Shown here piece by piece: positions 52,295-60,822 of a stretch of DNA of 64,000 bases. The stretch is from Clostridiaceae bacterium (lineage in GTDB: Bacteria; Bacillota; Clostridia; Lachnospirales; Lachnospiraceae), in NCBI GenBank assembly GCA_910574345.1, contig CAJSZV010000014.1, forward strand, positions 1 through 64,000. The letters are read 5' to 3'. The stretch's first letter is position 1; every line of letters starts with the position of its first letter. Below the pieces are notes generated by a model. It searched no databases. It had not been told where the DNA came from and saw only the letters and a program-made list of their open reading frames with translations. Position numbers and translations under genes: made by a program.

Positions 52295-53657
52295 ATATCC
52301 TCACCTTCGTCCAAGCCCCCGACCTAAATCTCCATCTAGTCAGGATAAACCTGCAGAACTGATCACAGACAACGCCGAACCAGATGCCAATAAGCCCCAG
52401 GCCAAAGGTATAGCACAGGGCATAAGAACAAATGGTTCGGACAAAAGTAACGCTGATGGTAGAAGCCACCGTAGTAAAAAGCACGTCCCCGGCCCCTCTC
52501 AAGCATCCCATATAGATCACCTGGGAAATCTGCAGCACTACAATGATCACAATCACCCTCATGATCTCCACGCCCATGGCAATAATATGGGCCTCCTCAA
52601 AATACAGGCTGTACAGGAACTGTCCGCCCAGCAGATAGAACACTGCCAGTACGACGGATATAGCCAGCCCCATTTTCTGACAGATGGAACCATAGACCTT
52701 GGCCATCTCCGGCTTTTCCTCTCCAAGACTCCGCCCGATCAGCGCCACTGCCGCCACTTGCATACCGTCTCCAAAAGAAAAAGAAAGACTCATCACATTC
52801 ATACCCACCTGATGGGCAGCGAAAGCGTCTGTTCCCAGTTTTGCCGTCATGACTGCCACAGACATAAAACCGATCCTCATAAGGATCTGCTCCAAAAAAA
52901 TGTTGGAGCCAATGTGAAAGATTCCCCTGAGGGAGGTCATGCGGAATCGTAGTTTTCTCGCTATCATATAGGGAAGACTGACAAAACTGTCTTTTGGAAA
53001 AATTGATGCTATGCTCATGCCGCAGGCCACTACAGTCCCGAACACCGTAGCCAGGGCCGCCCCGTGAATGCCCAGCGCCGGAAATCCCAGATTACCGCCG
53101 ATCAGCAGGTAATTGCCAACCATATTCAATACATTGGCCGTCACATTGGTCTTCATGGCGATCTTCGTACGTCCGGCTCCCCTCTGCGCCGCATTGACCG
53201 CCAATGACACAATATTGAACATCATTCCGCCCATAATGATCTGAAAATAGATAACCGCCGCGTCATGGGTATCCTCGTTGGAACCGCAGAGCCTGATAAT
53301 GGGATCTGCCAAAATCACACACAAGATACTAACCGCAATCCCGGCCAGCACTACAAATGTCAGTGCTGCTATGAGCGTCTGGTTTGCCCCATCCCTGTCC
53401 TCCTGGCCCTTCCGCCGTGCCACAATGGCAGATACCGCCACGTTGGATGCCACAAAGGGCGCCAGACCGATAAATTTCGGCTGAGTCGTAAGCCCCACTG
53501 CCGCCACGGCATAGGCTCCGATGGAACTGACCATCAGGGAATCTATCATACCTGCCAAAGCCACAAAAAAAGACTCCAGAACAGCCGGCCAGGCCATCTG
53601 GAAGGTCTCTCGTACAATCGCTTTTGATTCAGACGTTTCTTTCTTTTGCTTTTCCAT
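52293..53657 (-). CDS. MATE-family exporter
   Basis: This 454-residue, 12-helix protein has family motifs in both halves (TFQMAWPAVLESFFVALAGMID; GIFHIGSNIFLEQILMRIGFM). It expels cationic compounds with an ion gradient. It differs clearly from the MATE gene at 7125. It lies 23 bp after a degraded membrane-protein remnant. Substrate unknown. Confidence 0.88.
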   Translation of the reverse strand: MEKQKKETSESKAIVRETFQMAWPAVLESFFVALAGMIDSLMVSSIGAYAVAAVGLTTQPKFIGLAPFVASNVAVSAIVARRKGQEDRDGANQTLIAALTFVVLAGIAVSILCVILADPIIRLCGSNEDTHDAAVIYFQIIMGGMMFNIVSLAVNAAQRGAGRTKIAMKTNVTANVLNMVGNYLLIGGNLGFPALGIHGAALATVFGTVVACGMSIASIFPKDSFVSLPYMIARKLRFRMTSLRGIFHIGSNIFLEQILMRIGFMSVAVMTAKLGTDAFAAHQVGMNVMSLSFSFGDGMQVAAVALIGRSLGEEKPEMAKVYGSICQKMGLAISVVLAVFYLLGGQFLYSLYFEEAHIIAMGVEIMRVIVIIVVLQISQVIYMGCLRGAGDVLFTTVASTISVTFVRTICSYALCYTFGLGLIGIWFGVVCDQFCRFILTRWRFRSGAWTKVRI

Positions 53658-53680
53658 ACTTCTCTTCCCTTCGTAATATT

Positions 53681-54070
53681 CTACAAAACTGAACTTGAAA
53701 AAACCATACCACCGGCAAAAGCCAGCACAATAGACGCAAAAATACCTAAAATAGTAATATATTCTTTCTGCATCTCTTCTTGCTTTTCCTGGACCCTGTT
53801 TGATAACTGTTTTGCAGCTTCAATCGTATCCTGAGATGCCTTTAAGGATTCCTCGGATATTTGAAGTTTTCCTTCTAATTCTGTAATAAGCAGCTTATTC
53901 TTGGCCAACTCTGACATAGTATCATTGGACATCGCCTTTGTATAGTTGATTCTTGCTATATCCAAATTCGTGTGATCATACAGCTTTACAATCTCTTTAC
54001 TGATATCAATCAGTTCCCCGTTCTCATCCGTATTTTTAGGAATATAACCTGCTCCCCTATCCTTTACTCC
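53681..54070 (-). pseudogene. Remnant of a coiled-coil membrane-anchored protein
   Basis: The open frame (about 129 codons) has no plausible start codon at its head (GVKDRGAGYIPKNT) but reads as protein throughout. It contains KEIVKLYDHTNLDIARINY, a coiled coil (LLITELEGKLQISEESLKAS) and a membrane helix (YITILGIFASIVLAFAGG). A TAG then cuts it at SSSVL, and codons NIT follow in frame. Related clostridial proteins, as I recall, continue into a second helix. Both ends therefore seem lost. It overlaps the 3' end of the DUF4065 remnant in another frame. Confidence 0.6.
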
Positions 54071-54189
54071 TTATTAAATTCTCTCTGGATATAGTATAAT
54101 ATTTTCTGTAACTGTAAATTGGAAATAGGGCTGTTCTCCTCTGTACATTTATCAATAATATATTTTGCAATCGTTAATGCCGAATACAT
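54064..54189 (-). pseudogene. Truncated DUF4065 (Panacea/SocA-like) antitoxin
   Basis: A 41-codon ORF with AGGAGG eight bases upstream encodes the first helices of a DUF4065 domain (MYSALTIAKYIIDKC; SPISNLQLQKILYYIQ). The full domain is about 150 residues; here it ends at REFNKE. DUF4065/Panacea proteins neutralise toxins encoded next to them. The remnant directly precedes the membrane-protein remnant, so a former toxin-antitoxin-like pair is possible. Confidence 0.7.
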
Positions 54190-54235
54190 CTTATCCTCCT
54201 TTCTCCAACCAAATTACATCCTATATTTATTATAT

Positions 54236-54877
54236 TCAAGAACACATGTTCTGCCAATCGTTATTTCCCTTCTTAAGCCCTGCCAGTACCTGCCTCAATC
54301 TCTCCACATCCCCGTCAAAGCAGTACCCGTCCATACCGCAGGCCCTTGCCCCTTCAATATTGAGAATCTGATCATCGATAAAAAAGCACTCCTCCGGCCT
54401 TAACCCAAATCTCTCAAACAGATGCCCATACATCTCCTTCTGAGGTTTTATGCACTTCTCCTCCGCCGAAAAGAACACGCCGTCAAAAAGCCTGATTCCC
54501 GGAATCACATCCAGGTAACAGTCCAGCATTCTCAGAGACGCGTTGGAGCAGAGATAAAGTCCGTACCCCTGGTCTTTCAGGGATTTCACCAGTTCCTCCA
54601 TCCCTTCTACGGGCCACATGCAATACTCATGCCAATGCTCTAAACACAATCTGGCCGCTTCCCTGGCATGACCCTCAGGCAGTCTCCCCTGCATCCTCTC
54701 CAAAGCCCTTTCCTCCGAGATGACTCCCATATCCAGCATAAGCCATTCCGGAGACACGAACACGGACGTATTCACCGCCCTCAGTTCTTCCTCGTCAGCG
54801 GCAAACTGCCTGCACACCCGGATCGGGTCATAATTCACCAGTACGGCTCCCATGTCAAACACAATATTCCTAATCAT
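54236..54877 (-). CDS. HAD-superfamily (subfamily IA) phosphatase
   Basis: This 213-residue hydrolase has the nucleophile D8 in NIVFDMGAVLVNYD, a helical cap and motifs II-IV (LYLCSNAS; PQKEMYGHLFERFG; EECFFIDDQILNIEGA). The DxG in place of DxD occurs in YihX-like sugar-phosphate phosphatases. It likely dephosphorylates a small cytosolic metabolite. It is the last gene after yajC. Confidence 0.88.
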   Translation of the reverse strand: MIRNIVFDMGAVLVNYDPIRVCRQFAADEEELRAVNTSVFVSPEWLMLDMGVISEERALERMQGRLPEGHAREAARLCLEHWHEYCMWPVEGMEELVKSLKDQGYGLYLCSNASLRMLDCYLDVIPGIRLFDGVFFSAEEKCIKPQKEMYGHLFERFGLRPEECFFIDDQILNIEGARACGMDGYCFDGDVERLRQVLAGLKKGNNDWQNMCS

Positions 54878-54966
54878 AACGCCCTCTCTCCTCCAAAAGT
54901 TAAAAAAATCCTCTGCCGGTGTCAGATGCGCATCTCAAACACATCCGGCACCGCAAGAGGCAAAAA

Positions 54967-55257
54967 TCATTCCGGTTTCTCTACCTGTACAATCGCAGTC
55001 TTCTGCATAGGAATCCGGCAGTTCTTATTGCTGCCGAACTCCACGATAACTGTATCATCCGTCATATCAATCACAACGCCGTAAAAACCGCTGGAGGTTA
55101 GAATCGTATCGCCTACTGCAATACTCTCCATCAATTCCGCCATTCTCTTCTTCTCTTTGTTCTGAGGACGGATGGCGATAAAATACATAAGCCCGATTAA
55201 AAAAGCCGCATAAACCACCCAGAATCCAACTCCGCCCATAGCGCTTCCAACTAACAT
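54967..55257 (-). CDS. yajC: Preprotein translocase subunit YajC
   Basis: This 96-residue protein has one N-terminal membrane helix (FWVVYAAFLIGLMYFIAIRPQNKEKKR) and a small cytoplasmic domain (VGDTILTSSGFYGVVIDM, IVEFGSNKNCRIPM). It works with SecDF at the Sec translocon. The start at 55257 follows AAGGAGG. The order secDF-tgt-yajC is a common bacterial Sec neighbourhood. Confidence 0.94.
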   Translation of the reverse strand: MLVGSAMGGVGFWVVYAAFLIGLMYFIAIRPQNKEKKRMAELMESIAVGDTILTSSGFYGVVIDMTDDTVIVEFGSNKNCRIPMQKTAIVQVEKPE

Positions 55258-55331
55258 AAAATCCTCCTTATCCGGTTTCTCACCGCCTCGCACGTAAACC
55301 TTACTCTCTCTGTTCATCATACGGCAGCTGT

Positions 55332-56477
55332 CTATTCTGGCTGCCTTTGTCCACTCATCATACCTTCCAGCTTATTGGCCTTATACTCAGCATAACGGTG
55401 CTCCTCGATTGCGTCGCGAATCTCTTCCATCATTTTATTATAAAAATACAAATTATGCAAGACACATAATCTCATTCCCAGCATCTCTTTTGCCTTGAGA
55501 AGATGGCGGATATAAGCCCGGCTGTAAGAACGGCAGGCCGGACACTGACAGCCCTCTTCGATGGGGCGGGGGTCCAATTCATATTTCTGGTTAAATAAAT
55601 TCCGTTTCCCCTCATTCGTATAGACATGGCCATGACGACCGTTTCGGGAAGGGTAGACACAGTCAAAAAAATCCACTCCCCTGTCCACAGCCTCCAAAAT
55701 ATTGGCCGGTGTTCCCACTCCCATAAGATAGGTGGGCTTTTCCTCCGGAAGATAAGGTACTGTCTCATCCAGTATCCGGTACATCTCTTCATGACTCTCC
55801 CCCACAGCCAATCCGCCTAACGCATAACCGTCCAGCTCCATGGCGCCAATCTCCTTTGCGTGGGCAATACGGATATCCTCAAAGGTGCCTCCCTGGTTGA
55901 TGCCGAACAAAAGCTGCTCCCTGTTAATGGTATCAGGAAGACTCTTAAGCCTTTCCATCTCCCGCTTACACCGCAAAAGCCATCTGGTAGTCCGGTCCAC
56001 GGAAGTTTGCATATACTCTCTGGTCGCCGGATGAGGCGGGCATTCGTCAAAGGCCATGGCAATGGTGGACCCTAAATTAGACTGGATCTCCATGCTCTCC
56101 TCCGGCCCCATAAAGATCTTTCTTCCATCTATATGAGAGTTGAAATACACGCCCTCTTCCTTGATCTTTCTCATGCCGGCCAGAGAAAACACCTGAAATC
56201 CCCCGGAATCCGTAAGAATGGGCCGGTCCCAGTTCATAAATTTGTGCAGCCCGCCAAAGGCTTTGATCAGCTTATCCCCTGTGCGCACGTGAAGATGATA
56301 GGTGTTGGAAAGTTCCACCTGAGTGCCGATACCCCGAAGATCATCGGTCGACACGGCGCCTTTGATGGCTCCCACGGTTCCCACATTCATGAACACCGGC
56401 GTCTCAATAATTCCATGAACCGTTTTTACCTGGGCGCGCTTTGCGCGCCCGTCCTTTGCTATTATCTTATATTCCAT
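55332..56477 (-). CDS. tgt: Queuine/preQ1 tRNA-guanine transglycosylase
   Basis: This 381-residue TIM-barrel enzyme has the nucleophile Asp in LTDSGGFQVFSL and FDCVYPSRNGRHGH, and a zinc site CQCPACRSYSRAYIRHL with a later His. It swaps guanine for preQ1 at the wobble position of GUN tRNAs. Length is usual (about 375). It lies between secDF and yajC. Confidence 0.97.
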   Translation of the reverse strand: MEYKIIAKDGRAKRAQVKTVHGIIETPVFMNVGTVGAIKGAVSTDDLRGIGTQVELSNTYHLHVRTGDKLIKAFGGLHKFMNWDRPILTDSGGFQVFSLAGMRKIKEEGVYFNSHIDGRKIFMGPEESMEIQSNLGSTIAMAFDECPPHPATREYMQTSVDRTTRWLLRCKREMERLKSLPDTINREQLLFGINQGGTFEDIRIAHAKEIGAMELDGYALGGLAVGESHEEMYRILDETVPYLPEEKPTYLMGVGTPANILEAVDRGVDFFDCVYPSRNGRHGHVYTNEGKRNLFNQKYELDPRPIEEGCQCPACRSYSRAYIRHLLKAKEMLGMRLCVLHNLYFYNKMMEEIRDAIEEHRYAEYKANKLEGMMSGQRQPE

Positions 56478-56490
56478 TCTGTTTCCTTAC

Positions 56491-58620
56491 TTATTCCGCC
56501 TTGACGGCTTTCTTTTTTGTAGTCAGGACATACCACAAGGCGCCTGTAATGCAGACGGAGGAATATCCGCCGAAGATAATGCCGGCCATGAGAGGCAGGG
56601 CAAATTCACGGATTGAGGAAACTCCCAGAAGGAACAGTACAAATACCATGATAAATGTGGTGATGGACGTATTGATGCTTCTGGTAAATGTCTCCGTAAT
56701 ACTTCTGTTTACAAGCTCCGCCAGAGTTTCCTTGTGGCTCTTTGTCTGCATATTCTCACGGATACGGTCAAAGATGACGATGGTAGCATTGATAGAATAA
56801 CCTACAATGGTCAGCATACAGGCAATGAAGGTAGAACCGACGGACCATTTTGCCACTGCATAGCAGGTCAAAACCACTAAAACATCATGAACCAGTGCCA
56901 GAACCGCGCTGGCAGCAAAACGGATATCCTTAAATCGGAACCAGATATAGATCAGCATGCAGACTGTGGAGATGACAACCGCCACCACTGCATCCTCCTT
57001 CATCTCTTTGCTCACGGCACCGGAGATACTCTCCGCTATAATCAGTTCCGCATCTACGCCGAACTGCTCCGCCAAAGCATCATTAAGGGCCTGTCTCTGG
57101 TCCACTGACAGCGTCTTGGTCTTAATGATCACCTCATTGGTTCCTGCCACTTTTTGTGTCTGAACTTCCGGATCGCCGGTCACCTGCTCCACCACCGGAA
57201 CTACCTTGGCGGAGATGTCGTCCAGGCTCATGTCCTCGTTAAATGTCACATTGGTGGAAGTTCCGCCTCTGAAATCCATACCATAGTTCAGCGCCCCGCC
57301 TCCGGAAGCGGAACCCATTCCCATGAACACCCAGCCTATGACAATGGCTGCAATGGAAACTCCGAAAAACACCTTCTTTTTCCCAAGAAAATCTCTGGGT
57401 GTAACTTCCTTTCTCACGCCGTAGAATTTCACATCGGAAAATCCTATGGCATACAAGGCATACAACGCTCCCTTAGTCACAAACAATGCGGTAAACATGG
57501 AAAGGATAATACCGATTGCCAGAGTGGAAGCAAATCCCTTCACCGTGCCGGAACCTCTCCAGAACAAAACTACCGCCGCAATCAGAGTGGTCACATTACC
57601 GTCGATAATGGCAGACAGGGCTTTGCTGAAACCGGTCTTAATGGCGGATCTGACTGTCTTTCCCACACCGATTTCCTCATTAATACGGGTAAATATAATG
57701 ACATTGGCATCCACAGCCATACCGATGGACAGGATAATACCTGCAATACCAGGCAGTGTCAGAGTCACCTCAAAGGCAGAAAGAAGAATTAACTCCAGAC
57801 CTACATATAACCCTAAAGCAAGGACAGAGGCCAGTCCCGGAATCCGGTACACGCCGATCATAAAAAGAGCCACAATAAGGAACCCGATAGCCGCCGCCCT
57901 GAGGCTTGTCGCAATGGCCTCCTGGCCAAGCTTCGCTCCCACTACATTCGAGCGGAGTTCCTCCAATTCCAGAGACAAGGAACCGATACGAATGGTAGCC
58001 GCCAGATTTTCAGCTTCCTCATAGGATTCCATTCCTTCGATATAACATTCTCCGCCGGTAATTGCAGTGTTTACTACAGGTGCGGATTTGATTTCATTAT
58101 CATAGATAATATAAATGATTTTTCCTATATTTTTCTCTGTCGCTTCCGCAAATGCCGACGTTCCGTCAGGTGTAAATGTCAAATTGACAATATTTTCCCT
58201 GATACCGTTCTTTTCTATGATGCCGGCCTTGGCACTTGCCACCTGGGTGCCTGTAAGAATAACCGTTCCCTCCTGATCTATGAACATAAGGGAGCCCGGT
58301 TTTCCAAGTTCCGCAAGAATGGCGTTGGCATCGGATTCGCCGGGGATGTCAATATTAATCCGGTTGCTGCCTTCCTGGTACACCTCTGCTTCCGTGCTGT
58401 ATCCCTGAGCTCTCTGCTGAAGCTTATACACGGTGTCGGACATATCCTCGGCAGATGGATTATCGGCCACTGCCTGATACGTAATGCTCACACCTCCTGC
58501 CAGATCAAGTCCCAGTTTAATGTCATCCATCGTGTCATAGCCAAAATACCCAAAGAGGCCCACACACAGCAGGATGGCTACCAAGCCCAGGAAGCCCTTT
58601 CCTTTACTACTTTTCATCAT
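56491..58620 (-). CDS. secDF: Fused protein translocase SecDF
   Basis: This 709-residue protein joins SecD (1-390; DIKLGLDLAGGVSITYQ, GIILSIGMAVDANVIIFTRI) and SecF (about 410-709; ALNYGMDFRGGTST, IVGYSINATIVIFDRIREN). Twelve membrane helices are expected. It uses the proton or sodium gradient to pull exported proteins across. It lies 19 bp after the SCIFF maturase gene, tying the ranthipeptide cassette to secretion genes. Confidence 0.96.
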   Translation of the reverse strand: MMKSSKGKGFLGLVAILLCVGLFGYFGYDTMDDIKLGLDLAGGVSITYQAVADNPSAEDMSDTVYKLQQRAQGYSTEAEVYQEGSNRINIDIPGESDANAILAELGKPGSLMFIDQEGTVILTGTQVASAKAGIIEKNGIRENIVNLTFTPDGTSAFAEATEKNIGKIIYIIYDNEIKSAPVVNTAITGGECYIEGMESYEEAENLAATIRIGSLSLELEELRSNVVGAKLGQEAIATSLRAAAIGFLIVALFMIGVYRIPGLASVLALGLYVGLELILLSAFEVTLTLPGIAGIILSIGMAVDANVIIFTRINEEIGVGKTVRSAIKTGFSKALSAIIDGNVTTLIAAVVLFWRGSGTVKGFASTLAIGIILSMFTALFVTKGALYALYAIGFSDVKFYGVRKEVTPRDFLGKKKVFFGVSIAAIVIGWVFMGMGSASGGGALNYGMDFRGGTSTNVTFNEDMSLDDISAKVVPVVEQVTGDPEVQTQKVAGTNEVIIKTKTLSVDQRQALNDALAEQFGVDAELIIAESISGAVSKEMKEDAVVAVVISTVCMLIYIWFRFKDIRFAASAVLALVHDVLVVLTCYAVAKWSVGSTFIACMLTIVGYSINATIVIFDRIRENMQTKSHKETLAELVNRSITETFTRSINTSITTFIMVFVLFLLGVSSIREFALPLMAGIIFGGYSSVCITGALWYVLTTKKKAVKAE

Positions 58621-58639
58621 GGTCTTATCTCCTTTTTCT

Positions 58640-60031
58640 TTACTCGGCCAATGCCGCTTTTATCATAATAGAACATTCTATTCTCTTTTTCTGCATCTCG
58701 CAGCCGATGTCATAGGCATCTGTGATGGAACCATGGAAGTTATAGGAATTGGCGGCACATCCTCCGCTGCAGTAAAAACGCGCAAAGCAGTCTCTGCACT
58801 TATCCTTGGCATAGACATTGCACAGCTTGAATTCATCTCTGACCGCTGTGTTGGTTATGCCTTCTTCCACATTGCCCAGAAGGAACTCCTCCTGTCCTAC
58901 AAACTGATGACACGGATACAGATCGCCCCAGGGGGTTACTGCCAGATATTCGGTTCCTGAACCGCAGCCTGACAATCTTTTCGCCACGCAGGGGCCTTGC
59001 TCAAGGTCTATCATAAAATGGAAGAAATTGAATCCTCTTCCTTCTTTTTGCCGCTTCACATACTCTGCTGCCAGTCTGTCATACTCCCCAAGGATCTGAG
59101 GCAGGTCCTCCTCCCTGATGGCATAAGGTTCCTCCGGGGAGGCCACCACTGGTTCAATGGACATCTGCTTAAATCCCAGGTCCGCAAAATGCAGAACATC
59201 TTTTGAAAAATCCAGGTTGTTCCTGGTAAATGTTCCCCTCACATAATAGTTTGTCTGATTCCTGCTCTCGGCAAATTTCTGAAATTTGGGAACGATCAGG
59301 TCATAACTCCCGGCCCCTTTCCTGAAAGGACGCATGTTGTCATTGACCTCTTTCCTTCCGTCCAGACTCAAAACCACATTGCTCATCTCACGGTTGCAGA
59401 ATTCCATAATCTCGTCATTGAGAAGAACCCCGTTGGTAGTCAGAGTAAAGCGAAAATGTTTATGGCGGGTCTCCTCCTGGGAGCGGCCGTATTCCACCAG
59501 CCGCTTTACCACTTCCCAATTCATGAGAGGCTCTCCCCCAAAGAAATCCACTTCCAGATTCCTTCTGTTTCCCGAATTGGCAATAAGAAAGTCCAGGGCC
59601 TTCTTACCCACTTCAAAGCTCATGAGGGCCCGGCGTCCATGATACTCTCCTTCTTCCGCAAAACAGTACCGGCAAGCCAGATTGCAGTCATGGGCAATGT
59701 GGAGACACAGGGCTTTCACTACGGTTTTCCGCTTTTTAAAGTCCACCACATAATCTTCATACACATCCTTGGCAAACAACTCTTCTCTGTCAATCAGCTC
59801 CTGAATGTCAGACAGAGCATCTTCCACATCCTGGGAAGGATAGATTGAGGAGAGCCGGACTCTGACCTCTTCCTTCAATTCTTCCGGAATCAGCTCTGGC
59901 TTCTCCATATCCGGCAGTTTTCCCGCCAGATATTCGATGGCGTCATACACCACGGGCTCCGTCACATGGACCGCGCCGCTGCTGACATCCATAACAATAT
60001 CATACCCATTATTTCTATACTGATGAATCAC
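58640..60031 (-). CDS. scfB: SCIFF ranthipeptide maturase (radical SAM/SPASM)
   Basis: This 463-residue enzyme has the radical SAM cluster C116-x3-C120-x2-C123 (CLHIAHDCNLACRYCFAEEGEY). A Cys-rich SPASM domain (CGSGTEYLAVTPWGDLYPCHQF; CNVYAKDKCRDCFARFYCSGGCAANS) follows. An N-terminal RiPP-recognition-like segment (about 1-95) comes first. Family members form thioether bonds from Cys to non-alpha carbons in the SCIFF peptide. The precursor is encoded immediately upstream, separated by a hairpin. Confidence 0.96.
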   Translation of the reverse strand: MIHQYRNNGYDIVMDVSSGAVHVTEPVVYDAIEYLAGKLPDMEKPELIPEELKEEVRVRLSSIYPSQDVEDALSDIQELIDREELFAKDVYEDYVVDFKKRKTVVKALCLHIAHDCNLACRYCFAEEGEYHGRRALMSFEVGKKALDFLIANSGNRRNLEVDFFGGEPLMNWEVVKRLVEYGRSQEETRHKHFRFTLTTNGVLLNDEIMEFCNREMSNVVLSLDGRKEVNDNMRPFRKGAGSYDLIVPKFQKFAESRNQTNYYVRGTFTRNNLDFSKDVLHFADLGFKQMSIEPVVASPEEPYAIREEDLPQILGEYDRLAAEYVKRQKEGRGFNFFHFMIDLEQGPCVAKRLSGCGSGTEYLAVTPWGDLYPCHQFVGQEEFLLGNVEEGITNTAVRDEFKLCNVYAKDKCRDCFARFYCSGGCAANSYNFHGSITDAYDIGCEMQKKRIECSIMIKAALAE

Positions 60032-60083
60032 TTATGTTCTCCTTTATCTGCAGTTTTTTTACACCGAATACTCCGTAACACAA

Positions 60084-60118
60084 GATACCCCTACAATCCT
60101 TCGGACCGTAGGGGTATC
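60084..60118 (-). other. Hairpin between scfA and scfB
   Basis: GATACCCCTAC and GTAGGGGTATC form a perfect 11-bp stem. No direct U-run follows. It may stabilise the precursor mRNA or lower maturase expression relative to the peptide. Confidence 0.65.
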
Positions 60119-60156
60119 CTCAAAACTGCCTTCCTTCCGAAATCCATCTCTCCCGA

Positions 60157-60303
60157 CTAACGGCTGCTGTTCTCACAGCTCTGGTTTCCCACGGTGCAGG
60201 AAGTCTTGCATGCGGACTGACAAGAGGTCTGGCACTCTCCGCAGCCGCCCTTTTTCATGGTGTTCTTTAAGGTGCTATTGCTTAATGTCTTAACTTTCTT
60301 CAT
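60157..60303 (-). CDS. scfA: SCIFF precursor peptide (six cysteines in forty-five)
   Basis: This 48-residue peptide begins MKKVKTLSNSTLKNTMKKGG and has six cysteines at 21, 24, 28, 32, 36 and 43. The nearly invariant core segments are GGCGECQTSCQSACKTSC and TVGNQSCE. The start at 60303 is fixed by GGAGGAAAG and by family length; a longer frame upstream is not conserved. SCIFF peptides are found in almost all Clostridia; their role is not settled. It has its own promoter. Confidence 0.96.
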   Translation of the reverse strand: MKKVKTLSNSTLKNTMKKGGCGECQTSCQSACKTSCTVGNQSCENSSR

Positions 60304-60351
60304 GGTTTGCTTTCCTCCATTCTCTGTAAGTGTGCTGCTACACTTCTTCTT

Positions 60352-60380
60352 ACTATAACACAACTCCCGGTTTCGTGCAA
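60352..60380 (-). promoter_or_regulatory. scfA promoter
   Basis: The minus strand has TTGCAC, 17 bp, TATAGT. A start near 60345 gives a leader of about 42 bases before scfA. Confidence 0.7.
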
Positions 60381-60462
60381 GCTCGTAATTCTTTGGGAAT
60401 CTTGTACATATCCCTGTGTGTGGCTGAATATATTGAAATTAAGAAAAAAACAAGGAGTTTCT

Positions 60463-60822
60463 ATGGAACCATCCGCTCCAAGAGTACTGCTGCGCTCGCT
60501 GCTCTTTTCCTATGTATTGTCCGGCCTTCTGCTGGCTGCCACTTCCTTTGCTCTTTATAAGTTCCATCTAAAAGAAAGCCAGGTAACTATGGCAGTGAAT
60601 CTAGTATACCTGCTGTCCTGCGCTCTGGCCGGCTTCCTTATGGGAAAAGGAATGGGACGACGGCGCTTCTTCTGCGGTCTGTCAGCAGGACTTTCCTACT
60701 TTCTCATTCTGCTTGCAGTATCCTTTATTCTAAATAAAGGAATCGTCTCGGATACTGCCCGTCTTCTTACCTCTCTGGCATTCTGCACTGGCAGCGGCAT
60801 CATCGGGGGAGTCTCAAGCTGA
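60463..60822 (+). CDS. TIGR04086-family membrane protein
   Basis: This 119-residue protein has four membrane helices (LLRSLLFSYVLSGLLLAATS; VNLVYLLSCALAGFLMGKGMG; GLSYFLILLAVSFIL; ARLLTSLAFCTGSGIIGG). It matches the small TIGR04086/DUF3792 family, which in clostridia commonly neighbours yajC and SCIFF genes. The start at 60463 follows AAGGAG. It is divergent from scfA and its last 9 bp overlap the convergent CorC-like gene. Function unknown. Confidence 0.83.
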   Translation: MEPSAPRVLLRSLLFSYVLSGLLLAATSFALYKFHLKESQVTMAVNLVYLLSCALAGFLMGKGMGRRRFFCGLSAGLSYFLILLAVSFILNKGIVSDTARLLTSLAFCTGSGIIGGVSS

